Positions 6,508 to 15,921 of a DNA stretch of 35,472 bases are shown piece after piece. The stretch comes from Candidatus Hydrogenedentota bacterium. Lineage in GTDB: Bacteria > Hydrogenedentota > Hydrogenedentia > Hydrogenedentales > SLHB01. Position 1 is the stretch's first letter, and each line of letters starts with the position of its first letter. Both the position numbers and the translations under genes were made by a program. The DNA lies in the NCBI GenBank assembly GCA_016215105.1, contig JACRLJ010000101.1:9302-44773 (forward strand), written 5' to 3'. A model generated the notes under the pieces. It did not search any database and had not been told where the DNA came from. It saw only the letters and a program-made list of their open reading frames with translations.

Positions 6508-8991
6508 CTACGATGATGGGACAATGGTGTAGACCCCTCCATCCATGATATTGAATTGAACGATGATCGCGGCGGCGGTCGTCGATCCCCCTCGTACAAG
6601 TATCGGTGTGCGCGCGCGCACCGTGCATGCCCCGCCCTGGTCCGAACGAATCACCGCCTCGGTCAGCTTGCCCGCTTTCCAGGCGATGTCTACCTCGAAC
6701 CCACCGCGCGCGCGAAGCCCCTTCACATGGCCGTCCGGCCAGGCGTCCGGCAGGGCAGGCAAGAGGTTGATTTCACCGGCGTGGCTTTGCAGCAGCATTT
6801 CCGCGATGCCGGCCGTGCTGCCGAAATTGCCGTCAATTTGAAAGGGCGGATGGTTGTCGAAGAAATTGGGCAGCGTGGATTTCGCGAGCAGGGCCTGAAG
6901 GTTGTCGTAGGCCTTGTTCCCTTCCTCGAAACGCGCCCAGAAATTGATGATCCAAGCCCGGCTCCACCCGGTGTGGCCACCACCGTTCGCCAAGCGCCGC
7001 TCGAGCGCAACGCGCGCCGCCTGCGCCAGCTTTGGCGTGCCCCGGAGGGTGATCTCGTGGCCGGGATGCAAGGCAAACATGTGCGACATGTGGCGGTGCC
7101 CTGGCTCGACCTCGTCGAAATCCTCGAGCCATTCCTGCAACTGCCCGTGCTTGCCAATCTGGAGCGGAGGCAGCTTGGCGCGCGTCGCAGCGAGCGTTTC
7201 CCGGAACTCCGCGTCAATGCCGAGGACGGTGCCGGCTTCGATACAGTTACCGAAGAGGTCCCGGAGGATTTCGCCGTCCATGGTTGGCCCCATGCAGACG
7301 TTGGCTTCCTGGCCATCGGCGGTACGGAACTTATTCTCCGGCGAGTTCGAGGGACTGGTCAGCAACCACCCGCGCTGCTTGTCCTCGACAAGGAAATCGA
7401 GATAGAACTCGGCGGATTCCTTCATGATCGGATAAGCGCGCGCGAGGTATTCGCGGTCACCCGTGAACGCGTAGTGCTCCCACAGATGCTGACACAACCA
7501 CGCGCCGGCGGCGCTGAACTGTCCCCAACTGGGGTGTTCGCCCGGCGAGGTGAAACCCCAGATGTTGGAGATGGTGTGGACCACCCAGCCGCGGGCTCCG
7601 TAGTGGATGCGCGCTGTTTTCCGCCCCGGCTCGCGCAACGAGTCGATGTATTCGATGAACGGCAGATGGCATTCGGACAGATTGCAGACCTCCGCCGGCC
7701 AATAGTTCATTTGGTCATTGATGTTGTGATGATAGTCGCAGTTCCATGGCCCTTTGAAGTGGTCACACCAAAGCCCTTGCAGGTTTGCCGGAAGGCCGCC
7801 GGGGCGAGAGCACGAAATGAGAAGGTAGCGGCCAAACTGGAAGTACTGCGCCGCAAGCGCCGGATCATTCGCGCCCTGTCGAACGCGGTCCAACCGCTCA
7901 TCGGTGGGCGTATCCGTGAACGGTGAACCCGAAAGTTGCAGATCGACGCGCCGGAATAGGCGCTGATAGTCCGCGATGTGCGCAGCCCGCAACTTGTCGA
8001 CAGGCTTCTTCTGTGCCGCAGCCAAACGCTCGGCGCACAGCCCTGCCGGGTCCGCGCCGCGGTAGTCCGTCGCGGCGACGAACGTCAACGTCACTTCGTC
8101 GGCGCCGTCCACGGTTAGGGTGTTATCCGCTCCACTGATCTTGCCGCCGCGATTCTTGACCAACAAGCGGGCCTCGTACTTCTCGCCCTGTCCGCCCGAG
8201 GCGCGTCCACTCATCACCAGGACGGCGCCATCTGCAACGGTGGCCTTGACGGGCTGCTCCGGTTCATCGCTCGAAGGAAACGGCTCGATGGTGGAATCAT
8301 TCCTGTTTCGGTGGGAACTGCTTCGTGGATCGCGATCCAAGCCAACCGAAAAGGATACCTTGCCATGCTTGTCCGAGGTCAGATGGATAACGAGCGCTTG
8401 GCCGGGCGCGCTCGCAAACACTTCTCGGCGGAAGCGCGTCCCGTCGCAGACGTACTCGACTCGCGAGACAGCCGTGTCCAGGTTGAGTTCGCGCCGGTAG
8501 CTTTCGATCTTGCCCGTTGTATGCTGGAAGGCAAACCGCAGGTCGCCGAGCGTCTGGTAGCTCCCGAACGGGATATTCGGCGAGCCGCCCGTGTTCGAGC
8601 CCTCGCCCTTGCACACCATCGTCTTGAACACCAGTTCTTGCGCGGCGGCGTATTTTCCGTCGAACAGCAGTTGGCGCGCCTCGTTCAGGTGCTTGAGCGC
8701 CTCCGGGTTATCGGCGTCTTGCGGCCCGCCCGACCACAGACTGTCTTCGTTCAACTGAATCCGTTCACGCTCGACACCTCCGAACACCATCGCGCCGAGC
8801 CGTCCGTTGCCCACCGGCAACGCTTCCACCCAAGTGGAGGCCGGCTTCCGGTACCACATCGTCAAGGCGTTCGGGCCGGATTCGTTCGAGATCTTTCCTG
8901 AGTGCATGATCGTGGGAGTCCTAGAAGCGTTGGGGACGCTGGCGCAAGATGCGTTCAACGCGAGGAGAGTCAGTAGGCAAATGGGCTTCAC
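6508..8991 (-). CDS. GH95-family glycoside hydrolase (alpha-L-fucosidase type), exported
   Basis: 827 aa, normal length for GH95. The N-terminus [19 protein letters not shown] is a signal peptide, possibly a lipoprotein although position -3 is not ideal. The N-terminal beta domain opens [26 protein letters not shown], a GH95 hallmark. The (alpha/alpha)6 barrel contains [14 protein letters not shown], with the paired Asn residues used in catalysis by inverting GH95 enzymes, and SPENKF with [13 protein letters not shown]. The C-terminal part has [17 protein letters not shown] and [12 protein letters not shown]. It should release alpha-L-fucosyl (or L-galactosyl) residues in the periplasm or at the surface. 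The start is GTG, overlapping the stop of the upstream flavoenzyme gene by 4 bp (GTGA), so translation is probably coupled. Confidence 0.93.
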   Translation of the reverse strand: MKPICLLTLLALNASCASVPNASRTPTIMHSGKISNESGPNALTMWYRKPASTWVEALPVGNGRLGAMVFGGVERERIQLNEDSLWSGGPQDADNPEALKHLNEARQLLFDGKYAAAQELVFKTMVCKGEGSNTGGSPNIPFGSYQTLGDLRFAFQHTTGKIESYRRELNLDTAVSRVEYVCDGTRFRREVFASAPGQALVIHLTSDKHGKVSFSVGLDRDPRSSSHRNRNDSTIEPFPSSDEPEQPVKATVADGAVLVMSGRASGGQGEKYEARLLVKNRGGKISGADNTLTVDGADEVTLTFVAATDYRGADPAGLCAERLAAAQKKPVDKLRAAHIADYQRLFRRVDLQLSGSPFTDTPTDERLDRVRQGANDPALAAQYFQFGRYLLISCSRPGGLPANLQGLWCDHFKGPWNCDYHHNINDQMNYWPAEVCNLSECHLPFIEYIDSLREPGRKTARIHYGARGWVVHTISNIWGFTSPGEHPSWGQFSAAGAWLCQHLWEHYAFTGDREYLARAYPIMKESAEFYLDFLVEDKQRGWLLTSPSNSPENKFRTADGQEANVCMGPTMDGEILRDLFGNCIEAGTVLGIDAEFRETLAATRAKLPPLQIGKHGQLQEWLEDFDEVEPGHRHMSHMFALHPGHEITLRGTPKLAQAARVALERRLANGGGHTGWSRAWIINFWARFEEGNKAYDNLQALLAKSTLPNFFDNHPPFQIDGNFGSTAGIAEMLLQSHAGEINLLPALPDAWPDGHVKGLRARGGFEVDIAWKAGKLTEAVIRSDQGGACTVRARTPILVRGGSTTAAAIIVQFNIMDGGVYTIVPSS

Positions 8992-10133
8992 ATTCCGTCC
9001 TTCTGAAAGCGCTTCAGGCGCAGGAAGTCGATTGGATGGGAAGTGCGCCTATCCAATGCGAGTTGCGCGAGGATTTCTCCGACGACTGAAGCGAACTTGA
9101 AGCCGTGACCGGAGAAGCCGGCGCCGATAACGACGTTCGCGTGGCGCGGATGCTGGTCGATAATGAAATGCTCATCCGGAGACACGGTATACATGCACAC
9201 GGAGAAGCGGGTGCGCCGGGGCTCCATGTTTGGAAACGTATCGTGGATGAAGCGCAGGATGGGTTGCTCGTCGTCGGGCTCGAGACCCCGGTTCAAGGTG
9301 TCGGGATCATCGACGGTAGCGCCTCCGGTATGTTCGGCCAGTTTCATGCCGAATTCGCTGACCGCAGGGACGCCGTATATACCGTGGCCATCCGACTCGA
9401 CGTAGAACACGGGGAAACCGCTTCCGGAGTATGCGCCAATACTTGGCGAGTCGTACCACAATTGGACTTTTCGCAGCACCCGCAGCGGGACACCGAGATC
9501 ATCGAGCGCATCGGATGTCCACGCGCCGGCGGTGATAATCAACGCGCCGGCCTGAATCTCACGCTTGTCCGTGGTGATCGTTACGCCGCTATCATCGGCT
9601 TTCCACGCGGTCACATCTTCGTGGATGGAAACCACGGCGCCGTGGCGCTCGGCCATTTCCAGGTGTTGCTCGATGCAGCGCTCTACGAAAAGATACCCGC
9701 CTGATGGGTCAACGAACACCACCGTTCCGCCTGGAAAGCGAAATTCGGGGTATCGCGCCTGCGCCTGTGCCGCATCGAGCCGTTCATGGGGCAGAGAATG
9801 CTCCCGGTAACAGCGTTCCAATCCAAGTATGAGTTCCGAATTGGGTTTTCCCGCGAGGATCGCCCCACCCTTGACCAGCAGCGGCTCACCACATTCGGCT
9901 TCGAGTTCCTCCCAAAGGGTGTAAGCGCGGTTCAGCAGAGGAACGTAGTCTGAATGTTCGAAATAGGCCTTGCGAATGACGCGCGTTTCGCCGTGGGAAC
10001 TGCCGCGGTCGTGGGCCACGCCAAAACGTTCAACGCCACACACCCGCGCGCCACGCTTCGCCAAATGGTAGAGGGCCGCGCTGCCCATTCCGCCGAGGCC
10101 AAACACCACCGCGTCATACCGTTCCACCGTCAT
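8988..10133 (-). CDS. solA: Monomeric sarcosine oxidase / N-methyltryptophan oxidase-like flavoenzyme
   Basis: 381 aa. Residues 5-25 contain the Rossmann FAD motif [30 protein letters not shown] (about 41-57) is typical of MSOX/SolA. Cys313 in [17 protein letters not shown] matches the cysteine (Cys315 of MSOX) that carries covalent FAD, and [11 protein letters not shown] closes the active site. The family oxidises secondary N-methyl amines to aldehyde, amine and peroxide in the cytoplasm. Here the substrate is not known, and pairing with GH95 makes an amino-sugar or other amine conceivable. I chose ATG at 10131-10133 because GGAGG lies 10 nt upstream; an open frame 14 codons longer lacks a ribosome site. 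It is the first gene of the run with GH95 and the MFS gene. Confidence 0.88.
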   Translation of the reverse strand: MTVERYDAVVFGLGGMGSAALYHLAKRGARVCGVERFGVAHDRGSSHGETRVIRKAYFEHSDYVPLLNRAYTLWEELEAECGEPLLVKGGAILAGKPNSELILGLERCYREHSLPHERLDAAQAQARYPEFRFPGGTVVFVDPSGGYLFVERCIEQHLEMAERHGAVVSIHEDVTAWKADDSGVTITTDKREIQAGALIITAGAWTSDALDDLGVPLRVLRKVQLWYDSPSIGAYSGSGFPVFYVESDGHGIYGVPAVSEFGMKLAEHTGGATVDDPDTLNRGLEPDDEQPILRFIHDTFPNMEPRRTRFSVCMYTVSPDEHFIIDQHPRHANVVIGAGFSGHGFKFASVVGEILAQLALDRRTSHPIDFLRLKRFQKDGM

Positions 10134-10175
10134 GGATCGAGACCCTCCGTCGCTACGATATCGAGTCCACATCAA

Positions 10176-10204
10176 ACACTACGGCACGGAGGAAACGTTG
10201 TCAA
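10176..10204 (-). promoter_or_regulatory. Possible promoter of the flavoenzyme-GH95-MFS run
   Basis: On the minus strand a perfect TTGACA (10199-10204) is followed after 17 nt by TAGTGT (10176-10181). The -10 box matches only three of six positions, so this is tentative. Confidence 0.35.
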
Positions 10205-10302
10205 CCCGCCTGTCTCACTGGCGCCCCCATTGATGCAATCATTACGCCAGTCCGTGTATAACGATGCAAGGGATACGCCCCGTACAGAAAGAAGGAACGC
10301 GT

Positions 10303-11403
10303 ATGGAAGGTCCAAGGGCCGCGACAGCAGGTGATTTGCCGTCTATAGGTGTCCTGGTTGATACGGTGTTTAACTGCCCGTCCGAGGGATGGATGATTGA
10401 CCAGTTTCCGACCTTGTTCAACGAGCGCAACGTAGACAATCTGCTCGTTGTCGCCGACGGAGCCACGGTGGTAAGTCACGTCGGAATGGTGGAGCGATGG
10501 GCGTCGCTCGCGGGTTGCGCGGTACGCGTGGCCTGCATCGGGGCCGTCGCTACTTATGAATCCTACCGGGGCCGCGGATATGCGAGTCAACTGTTCGCCC
10601 GAGCCTGCGAAAAGGCGAAAGCGGGTGGGGTGGATATCATGATGATTTCCGGCGGCAAGGGACTCTATCGCGGCAACGGGGCCGCCGATGTCGGGCGCGA
10701 TTTCAAAGCGCGCCTGGACATCGCCGCCGCCCGAACCATTGCCGATCCGCAGGCCCAGTTGCGGCTCTTTGCGGATGACGATCTGCCTGCTTGCGCAGCC
10801 GCGTATGATCGGAAGACCGCACGCTACATCCGCGGCCTTCACGACTGGCGGGACTACCTGCGCTCCCGAGCCATTACAAATGGGGACCAGCGCATCCACG
10901 TCGTAGTGCGAAACGGCGCCACATGCGGGTATATGGTTCACGCGCGCCCCAACAAGGAGGGGCGCGTGGACATCGTCGAGTTCGCCGGGGAAGACACGGC
11001 TGTCGCAGGAACCGCCCACCGCATCCTGGAAGACACCGGCGCTCAAGCCGTACAGTTTCATCTTCAATCGGGCGACACCGTTGCGCAGGCCTGTTTCCGC
11101 GCGGCCGGCGTGGAACTGCAACCGGCATGCACTCTCGGTACGTTGCTTCTGATCAATTTCCCTCAACTGATGCGGCGGCTCGCGCCCCTATTCGAGAGCC
11201 GGGCCGGGTTTGAAGCCAGCCTTGATTTTGCGGAAGATAACGGCTCATTCGTTTTTGCGTGCGGCGGACTACGGCAGGTAGTATCGAGCAAGATCGAAGC
11301 AGCCCAACGGGTATTTGGCCATCGGGACGTGCCGGCGTGGGACGGCGCGCTGGGCGGCCTGTTTCCAGCGCCGACACTGTGGTACGGTCTGAACTACGTT
11401 TGA
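10303..11403 (+). CDS. GNAT-family N-acetyltransferase, Eis-like architecture
   Basis: 366 aa. The N-terminal GNAT domain shows the acetyl-CoA pyrophosphate-binding loop RGRGYAS (with VATYESY before it) near residue 95. After it come a second GNAT-like region and a C-terminal part ending PTLWYGLNYV, the order seen in Eis-type acetyltransferases with an SCP2-like tail; the architecture call is moderate. Acetyl-CoA-dependent acetylation of an amine is expected, the substrate is unknown. ATG at 10303 is preceded by AGAAGGA at good spacing, whereas an in-frame ATG 39 nt upstream has none. It is divergent from the flavoenzyme gene and 33 bp upstream of the MscS-like gene on the same strand. Confidence 0.8.
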   Translation: MEGPRAATAGDLPSIGVLVDTVFNCPSEGWMIDQFPTLFNERNVDNLLVVADGATVVSHVGMVERWASLAGCAVRVACIGAVATYESYRGRGYASQLFARACEKAKAGGVDIMMISGGKGLYRGNGAADVGRDFKARLDIAAARTIADPQAQLRLFADDDLPACAAAYDRKTARYIRGLHDWRDYLRSRAITNGDQRIHVVVRNGATCGYMVHARPNKEGRVDIVEFAGEDTAVAGTAHRILEDTGAQAVQFHLQSGDTVAQACFRAAGVELQPACTLGTLLLINFPQLMRRLAPLFESRAGFEASLDFAEDNGSFVFACGGLRQVVSSKIEAAQRVFGHRDVPAWDGALGGLFPAPTLWYGLNYV

Positions 11404-11436
11404 GGCTACAGGAATATCCTGAATAGAGGTGTTCAC

Positions 11437-13818
11437 GTGAATCGTCACTGCTGGAAGACGCTATCGGCGCGCGGCTCTTGGTTCCGGAAGCTTGGTTGCG
11501 TTCTTGGAGTTCTGGCACTGCTCTGCGCCTTTCCAGTGGTCTACGGCGCTACGGAACCTGCGCCGGCCGCCGCCCCAAAGGATGCCACCCCGGCCCCGCC
11601 TGCGCCCGCAGCGCCTGCCGCGCCGAAAGTGGATCTCACTACGGAACTGAAACAGAAACTGAAGGATCTGGCGCCGAAAATCTCTGAAGCCGAAAAAGCC
11701 GCCACTCCCGAACTGGCCCAGCAAATCGGCATTCCGCCAGAGCAGGTTATCGAGAAGACGCAGCGGCTGCGTGATTTGAAGGACTTGTACGACCGTCAAA
11801 TCGCCACCCTCGCCCAAATCTCGACCACCGAAAAGGCGTTGACGGACCTCAAGTCAGGGGCCGGGTCGAAGCCGGACGAGAAACCGGTGAAGACGATCGG
11901 CGACCTCGATGAATTGGCGAATGCGCTCGATGCTCAGAAGCTGGAGGCGGACGCCAATACTCCCAACGCCGCTAACGCCAAGAACGCGGTAGACGCGGCC
12001 AGGCAGCAGGTGGACGCGGCGCGCAAGGCGCTGGCCGACAGCCAGCAGGCCCTGGACGCGAACCAGGACGCCGCAGCCGCCGCGGGGCTGCAATGGCGGC
12101 ACGACCTTGCCCAGATCGCTGTCCCGTTAGCGGAAGGCACCGTGGCGCTCCGGGAATTGGAGGCCGAACTTGCCGCGAAAGACGCCGAGTTGAGCCAGAC
12201 CAAGACGGGGTTCCTCGATACCGCGTATCAAAAGGCGCGGAAAACAGCGCTATTCACCAAGACCGAGTTCAACTCGAAGCTCGAGAATATTGAGAAGCAG
12301 CGATCCGAAATCAAGGCGGAACGCCAGGATCAGTTGAAGAATCTCGCGCTAAACACGGCTCGCGCCACGGACGCCCACAGCGACGTGTCCAAAGGGGCCG
12401 AAGGCGGGGGCGACGCGGCGATGCAGCATAAGATGGCCGTGATGTCGCTGCGCGACGCAGCGGAACAGACGTCGAAGGTCTCAGCGGAACTTCTGCTGCT
12501 TTTTGTCGGTGAGACGGGTGCGGAGGGATACCTGGACATAGAATCCGATCTGTGGAAAGTCCGGTTTGATGTCTGGACGGGACAAGCCGCCACGCGGCTG
12601 GAGGCCGACAAGGACCATGTTGACAAGCGTATCGAGACCATCAGCCAAAAACGCTCCACACTCGACTCGCGCGTGCAGGTGCTTCGCAGACAGATCAACG
12701 ACCAGCGCAAGAAGATCGATGAGTGGAAGGAGGAAGACGGCGACAAAAACCTGGCGCAGAAGGAACTGGACGCGTTAAGCGACCGCGCGAGGGTCTACTA
12801 CCGCAGCATCGCGTACCTCGATAGCCTCAACAGGATGGGGCGCAGGATCTTGGACGAGATCGCGACCCGGCGCAATACGCTTTCGTTCTCGGAACGCGTG
12901 GCCACCTTCGGGGACAAAGCCCAGAAGATCTGGAATAAGGGTTACGAAAATCCCGCCACCAAGACGACGCTCACGGTTGGCCAAGTGATCTCGGCCATCG
13001 TGCTGCTCCTTGTGGGCGTCTTGGTCAGCCGCCGAATCACGCGGGCAATGCGCCGAATTCTTCTCTCTCGCGCGCGCGTAGACGAGAACGCCGCAGCGAC
13101 CTTCGAGCGAATTCTCTATTACGCGCTCATTGTATTAGTCGTTCTGGCCGCCATGAATGTTGTGAATATTCCTCTGACCGTATTCACGTTCTTTGGCGGC
13201 GCGGTCGCCATTGGCGTCGGTTTTGGCGCGCAAAACATCGTGAACAACTTTATCAGCGGCCTGATCCTCATGGTCGAGCGCCCCATCAAGATCAACGACA
13301 TTGTCGAGGTCGACGGGCACCGCGGCCGGATCATGAGTATTGGGGCGCGCTGCTCCCAATTGCGGCTGAACACCGGGATAGATATCCTGGTGCCAAATAG
13401 CCATTTCCTTGAGCGCCATGTCATTAACTCCACGTTGACGGATACGCACCTTCAGTGCTCGGTGAAAGTGGGCGTGGCGTATGGTTCAGCCGCCCGCGAG
13501 GTATCCCGGCTCCTGCAAAAAGCCACCGAGGAACACGGGAAGATTCTGAAGTCGCCCGAGCCCATGGTCTTGTTTTCCGACTTCGGTGACAGTGCGCTTG
13601 TTTTCGAACTGCTATTTTGGGTCGATTTGACCGGCCTGTCGGACCCCCGCATCGTGTGCAGTGATATCCGCTTCATTATTGACCGCCTTTTCGCCGAGGC
13701 CGGTGTCACCATGGCCTACCCGCAACGAGACGTGCATGTGGATACCAGGCGGCCCCTGGATATTCGCGTGATTTCCCAGGCCGACGCCCAGGTGAACGAC
13801 GACGCGGCGCAGACGTAA
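11437..13818 (+). CDS. Large MscS-family mechanosensitive channel with coiled-coil periplasmic domain
   Basis: 793 aa, much longer than E. coli MscS (286 aa). A signal peptide (about 1-37) is followed by an Ala/Pro-rich linker (TEPAPAAAPKDATPAPPAPA) and roughly 400 residues rich in heptad-like Glu/Lys/Ala/Gln stretches, probably periplasmic coiled coil. Membrane segments begin near residue 510 (VGQVISAIVLLLVGVLVS). The pore helix region FFGGAVAIGVGFGAQNIVNN and the beta domain VERPIKINDIVEVDG are classic MscS signatures. It opens under membrane tension to relieve osmotic stress. The GTG start (11437-11439) has GAGGT 6-7 nt upstream. A hairpin repeat begins 2 nt after its stop codon. Confidence 0.92.
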   Translation: MNRHCWKTLSARGSWFRKLGCVLGVLALLCAFPVVYGATEPAPAAAPKDATPAPPAPAAPAAPKVDLTTELKQKLKDLAPKISEAEKAATPELAQQIGIPPEQVIEKTQRLRDLKDLYDRQIATLAQISTTEKALTDLKSGAGSKPDEKPVKTIGDLDELANALDAQKLEADANTPNAANAKNAVDAARQQVDAARKALADSQQALDANQDAAAAAGLQWRHDLAQIAVPLAEGTVALRELEAELAAKDAELSQTKTGFLDTAYQKARKTALFTKTEFNSKLENIEKQRSEIKAERQDQLKNLALNTARATDAHSDVSKGAEGGGDAAMQHKMAVMSLRDAAEQTSKVSAELLLLFVGETGAEGYLDIESDLWKVRFDVWTGQAATRLEADKDHVDKRIETISQKRSTLDSRVQVLRRQINDQRKKIDEWKEEDGDKNLAQKELDALSDRARVYYRSIAYLDSLNRMGRRILDEIATRRNTLSFSERVATFGDKAQKIWNKGYENPATKTTLTVGQVISAIVLLLVGVLVSRRITRAMRRILLSRARVDENAAATFERILYYALIVLVVLAAMNVVNIPLTVFTFFGGAVAIGVGFGAQNIVNNFISGLILMVERPIKINDIVEVDGHRGRIMSIGARCSQLRLNTGIDILVPNSHFLERHVINSTLTDTHLQCSVKVGVAYGSAAREVSRLLQKATEEHGKILKSPEPMVLFSDFGDSALVFELLFWVDLTGLSDPRIVCSDIRFIIDRLFAEAGVTMAYPQRDVHVDTRRPLDIRVISQADAQVNDDAAQT

Positions 13819-13820
13819 GA

Positions 13821-13855
13821 GTTCGGCCAGAAAGCCTGCTATTTGACGCGGCGCG
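13821..13855 (+). repeat. Dispersed hairpin repeat, copy A
   Basis: 35 nt beginning GTTCGGCCAGAAAG and ending TTTGACGCGGCGCG, 2 nt after the stop of the MscS-like gene. It aligns without gaps to 21927-21961 and 30138-30172. The hairpin is weaker here than in copy C. It directly abuts the -35 box of the next promoter. Confidence 0.7.
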
Positions 13856-13883
13856 TTGATACACGCCGTCCAACTAGTATAAT
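13856..13883 (+). promoter_or_regulatory. Promoter of the secreted DUF1080 gene
   Basis: TTGATA (13856-13861), 16-nt spacer, perfect TATAAT (13878-13883). This gives a leader of about 50 nt before the ATG at 13942, which has GAGGAG upstream. It is one of the best sigma70-like matches in the window. Confidence 0.7.
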
Positions 13884-13941
13884 TCAAGGAGTTCGGGATT
13901 CTGAGGCAGCATGATGGTCACTTCAAACGAGGAGAACTGTA

Positions 13942-14625
13942 ATGCGCTATCTCATGTTGATGGTAATGCTCGTGTCGAGTGTATTGATCTTCGCTTCTGC
14001 GGGCTACGCCGCGAACACTCCGGCGGAGGTCCCGCTATTTAACGGCAAAGATTTTTCGGGATGGAAGCTATTCATTCCCGATCCCAAGATTGACGTCAAG
14101 ACGGTGTGGAGCGCGAAAGACGGCGTCGTACACTGTGAAGGCACGTCGCCGGGGTATATGCGCACGGAAAAGCCCTATGAGAACTACAAATTGACGCTGG
14201 AATGGCGTTGGGCCGGGAAGCCCGGAAACAATGGCGTGCTTCTACACATTCAAAACGAGGACAAGGTCTGGCCGAAGAGCATCGAGGCGCAATTGCAGGA
14301 TCAGAACGCCGGAGATTTCTTTGTAATCGACGGTTCCGACTTCAAGGAACACATCAACAAGGAAGACCGCCGCGTGCCCAAGAAAGCGCCAAGCAACGAG
14401 AAACCCGCGGGCGAGTGGAACAAGTACGAAATCGTGTGCGATGGGAACACCATCACGGCGACGGTAAATGGACTCCTTCAGAATTCGGCTACAGAGGCCA
14501 CCATCACGAAGGGGTACATCGGTCTGCAGAGCGAGGGCGCGCCAATCGAATACCGGAACATCGTCCTGCTTCCGCTGCCCGGCAAGGGGACTTCCGGCGC
14601 GCCGGCCGCGCAGAAGAAGCCATAG
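13942..14625 (+). CDS. Secreted DUF1080 (3-keto-disaccharide hydrolase-type) protein
   Basis: 227 aa. A signal peptide (MRYLMLMVMLVSSVLIFASA, cleavage near AGYAA) precedes one DUF1080 jelly-roll domain. The domain opening PLFNGKDFSGWKLF and KPGNNGVLLHIQ are characteristic; a GYIGLQSEGAPIEYRNI block closes it. Proteins of this fold include 3-keto-disaccharide hydrolases and concanavalin-like binding proteins, so either role is possible. It probably acts in the periplasm or at the cell surface. It has its own strong promoter and stands apart from the second DUF1080 gene at 15922-17160. The C-terminal tail is Ala/Pro/Lys-rich. Confidence 0.9.
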   Translation: MRYLMLMVMLVSSVLIFASAGYAANTPAEVPLFNGKDFSGWKLFIPDPKIDVKTVWSAKDGVVHCEGTSPGYMRTEKPYENYKLTLEWRWAGKPGNNGVLLHIQNEDKVWPKSIEAQLQDQNAGDFFVIDGSDFKEHINKEDRRVPKKAPSNEKPAGEWNKYEIVCDGNTITATVNGLLQNSATEATITKGYIGLQSEGAPIEYRNIVLLPLPGKGTSGAPAAQKKP

Positions 14626-14654
14626 AATTGTCGTTCCGGTTCCTTGCGGAAGTC

Positions 14655-14683
14655 TTGCGCCTTCTCGCCGATTGTGCTCTAAT
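14655..14683 (+). promoter_or_regulatory. Weak extended -10 promoter before the LOG-family gene
   Basis: TGCTCTAAT at 14675-14683 is an extended -10 with five of six core matches. The -35 candidate TTGCGC (14655-14660), 17 nt away, is poor. Confidence 0.3.
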
Positions 14684-14733
14684 CACGCCTCCGTGCTGAG
14701 CGGTGTGCGATGGAGTGAGAGCAAGGAGTTGCA

Positions 14734-15576
14734 ATGAAAGGCGCTGGAAAACCGGGCAAGAAGAGCGGGCCAGAGAAGGCGTACAAGAATCTCGAGTTCC
14801 TGAATAGCCCCGACGCGCGCATGGTGCGCGTCATGTGCGAATTTGCTGAACCCGAGAGCCGTTTCCGGAAGCTCGGTGTCAAGAACACGATCGTGATGTT
14901 CGGGTCGGCCCGAATCTCGCCGCTGGAACCCGCGCAGGCGCGGCTGAGCGAAGTCGAGGCGCGCTACACGGTGGCGAAACCACCGCCTCCCGAGTTGGAC
15001 GTGGCATACGACCGCGCCAAGCGCGACGTTCACATGGCCCGTTATTACGAAGACGCGGCGGCGCTATCCGAGCGGCTGACGCGCTGGTCCATGGCCTTGC
15101 CAGCCAAGCGGGAGCGGTTTCTGATTTGCTCTGGCGGCGGACCGGGGATCATGGAGGCCGCCAACAAAGGCGCCCACACCGCCGGCGGAAGATCGGTGAG
15201 CCTGAATATCAGTCTGCCGTTCGAACAACAACCCAACGGCTATCAAACCAGAGAATTGGCGTTTGTATTTCACTACTTTTTTGTCCGCAAGTTCTGGTTC
15301 GTCTACCTCGCCAAGGCCCTGGTCGTGTTTCCAGGGGGGTTCGGCACCTGCGACGAGTTCTTTGAACTAATAACCTTGGTTCAAACGCACAAGACGCGTA
15401 AGTACATGCCCATCGTGCTGTACGGCAGCGAATTCTGGCGCGAGATTATCAATTTCGACGCGCTCGTCGACTGGGGCATGATCAATCCGGAAGACCTGTC
15501 CCTCTTCAAAATTGTGGACGATGTGGACACCGCTTTCGAGTACTTGCGGGACGAATTGACGCGGCTGTATCCGTAG
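14734..15576 (+). CDS. LOG/TIGR00730-family Rossmann-fold nucleotide hydrolase
   Basis: 280 aa. The diagnostic motifs are GGGPGIMEAANKGA (residues 134-147) and PGGFGTCDEFFE (200-211), the PGGxGTxxE phosphate-binding and catalytic loop of LOG-type 5'-monophosphate phosphoribohydrolases. The family cleaves nucleoside 5'-monophosphates (in plants and some bacteria cytokinin ribotides) to base and ribose 5-phosphate. An N-terminal extension of about 50 residues plus an inserted helical region (about 65-125) make it longer than the roughly 190-aa LOG core. AAGGAG lies 5 nt before the ATG. It is convergent with the DUF1080 gene; a 345-bp gap with repeats separates them. Confidence 0.88.
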   Translation: MKGAGKPGKKSGPEKAYKNLEFLNSPDARMVRVMCEFAEPESRFRKLGVKNTIVMFGSARISPLEPAQARLSEVEARYTVAKPPPPELDVAYDRAKRDVHMARYYEDAAALSERLTRWSMALPAKRERFLICSGGGPGIMEAANKGAHTAGGRSVSLNISLPFEQQPNGYQTRELAFVFHYFFVRKFWFVYLAKALVVFPGGFGTCDEFFELITLVQTHKTRKYMPIVLYGSEFWREIINFDALVDWGMINPEDLSLFKIVDDVDTAFEYLRDELTRLYP

Positions 15577-15683
15577 GTGCTAGATCATCGCCAATCTACA
15601 ATCCCTGTTGGTGAGAATTCGTCAAACTCTGCCATTCTGGTGACGTTCGAAATACGAGACCTTAGCCATTTGCGAGCGATTGC

Positions 15684-15803
15684 CAACGTGTCATTCTGAA
15701 CGAAGTGAAGAATCTACCGCACGCATACAGATGACTCCGACCTGAACACGTGTCGAACCAACGCTAGACGCAGATTCTTCACTTCGTTCAGAATGACACG
15801 TTG
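15684..15803. repeat. Perfect 32-bp inverted repeat (MITE-like element)
   Basis: Arms 15684-15715 and 15772-15803 are exact reverse complements over 32 bp, separated by 56 bp with no ORF. The arms contain TCATTCTGAACGAAGTGAAG. The element lies between the convergent ends of the LOG-family and two-domain DUF1080 genes. It could be a miniature mobile element or a strong bidirectional hairpin terminator. No target-site duplication is obvious. The 345-bp gap (15577-15921) otherwise holds only the repeat at 15870-15910. Confidence 0.85.
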
Positions 15804-15869
15804 CGTGGCACATGTCGCAAATGAAGTTGCGCTACCGCTCTTCGGGGCCTTCCTCAAACCACCGGCTCT

Positions 15870-15910
15870 GCTAGGATTCCGGCCAGAGAGCATCTACACG
15901 TTGTTCAATA
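15870..15910 (+). repeat. Dispersed hairpin repeat, copy D (core missing)
   Basis: GCTAGGATTCC (15870-15880) matches the prefix of copy C at 10 of 11 positions. The next 30 nt (15881-15910) match 30172-30201 at 27 of 30. The hairpin core present in copies A-C is absent, as if deleted between the two GGCCAGA repeats that flank it in copy C. Confidence 0.55.
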
Positions 15911-15921
15911 GGCAGCACCGG

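Noticed and set aside
6556-7926. 456-codon open frame opposite the GH95 gene
   Set aside because: Arg/Ala/Pro-rich antisense shadow of a clear GH95 gene; no family motif, a high-GC artefact.
10201-11166. 321-codon minus-strand frame opposite the acetyltransferase
   Set aside because: Antisense to a GNAT gene with a clear acetyl-CoA loop; composition is not protein-like.
13821-13855. Repeat copies as ordinary rho-independent terminators
   Set aside because: Stems are followed by GCGGCGCG rather than a U-run, and copy D lacks the stem; kept as a repeat family.
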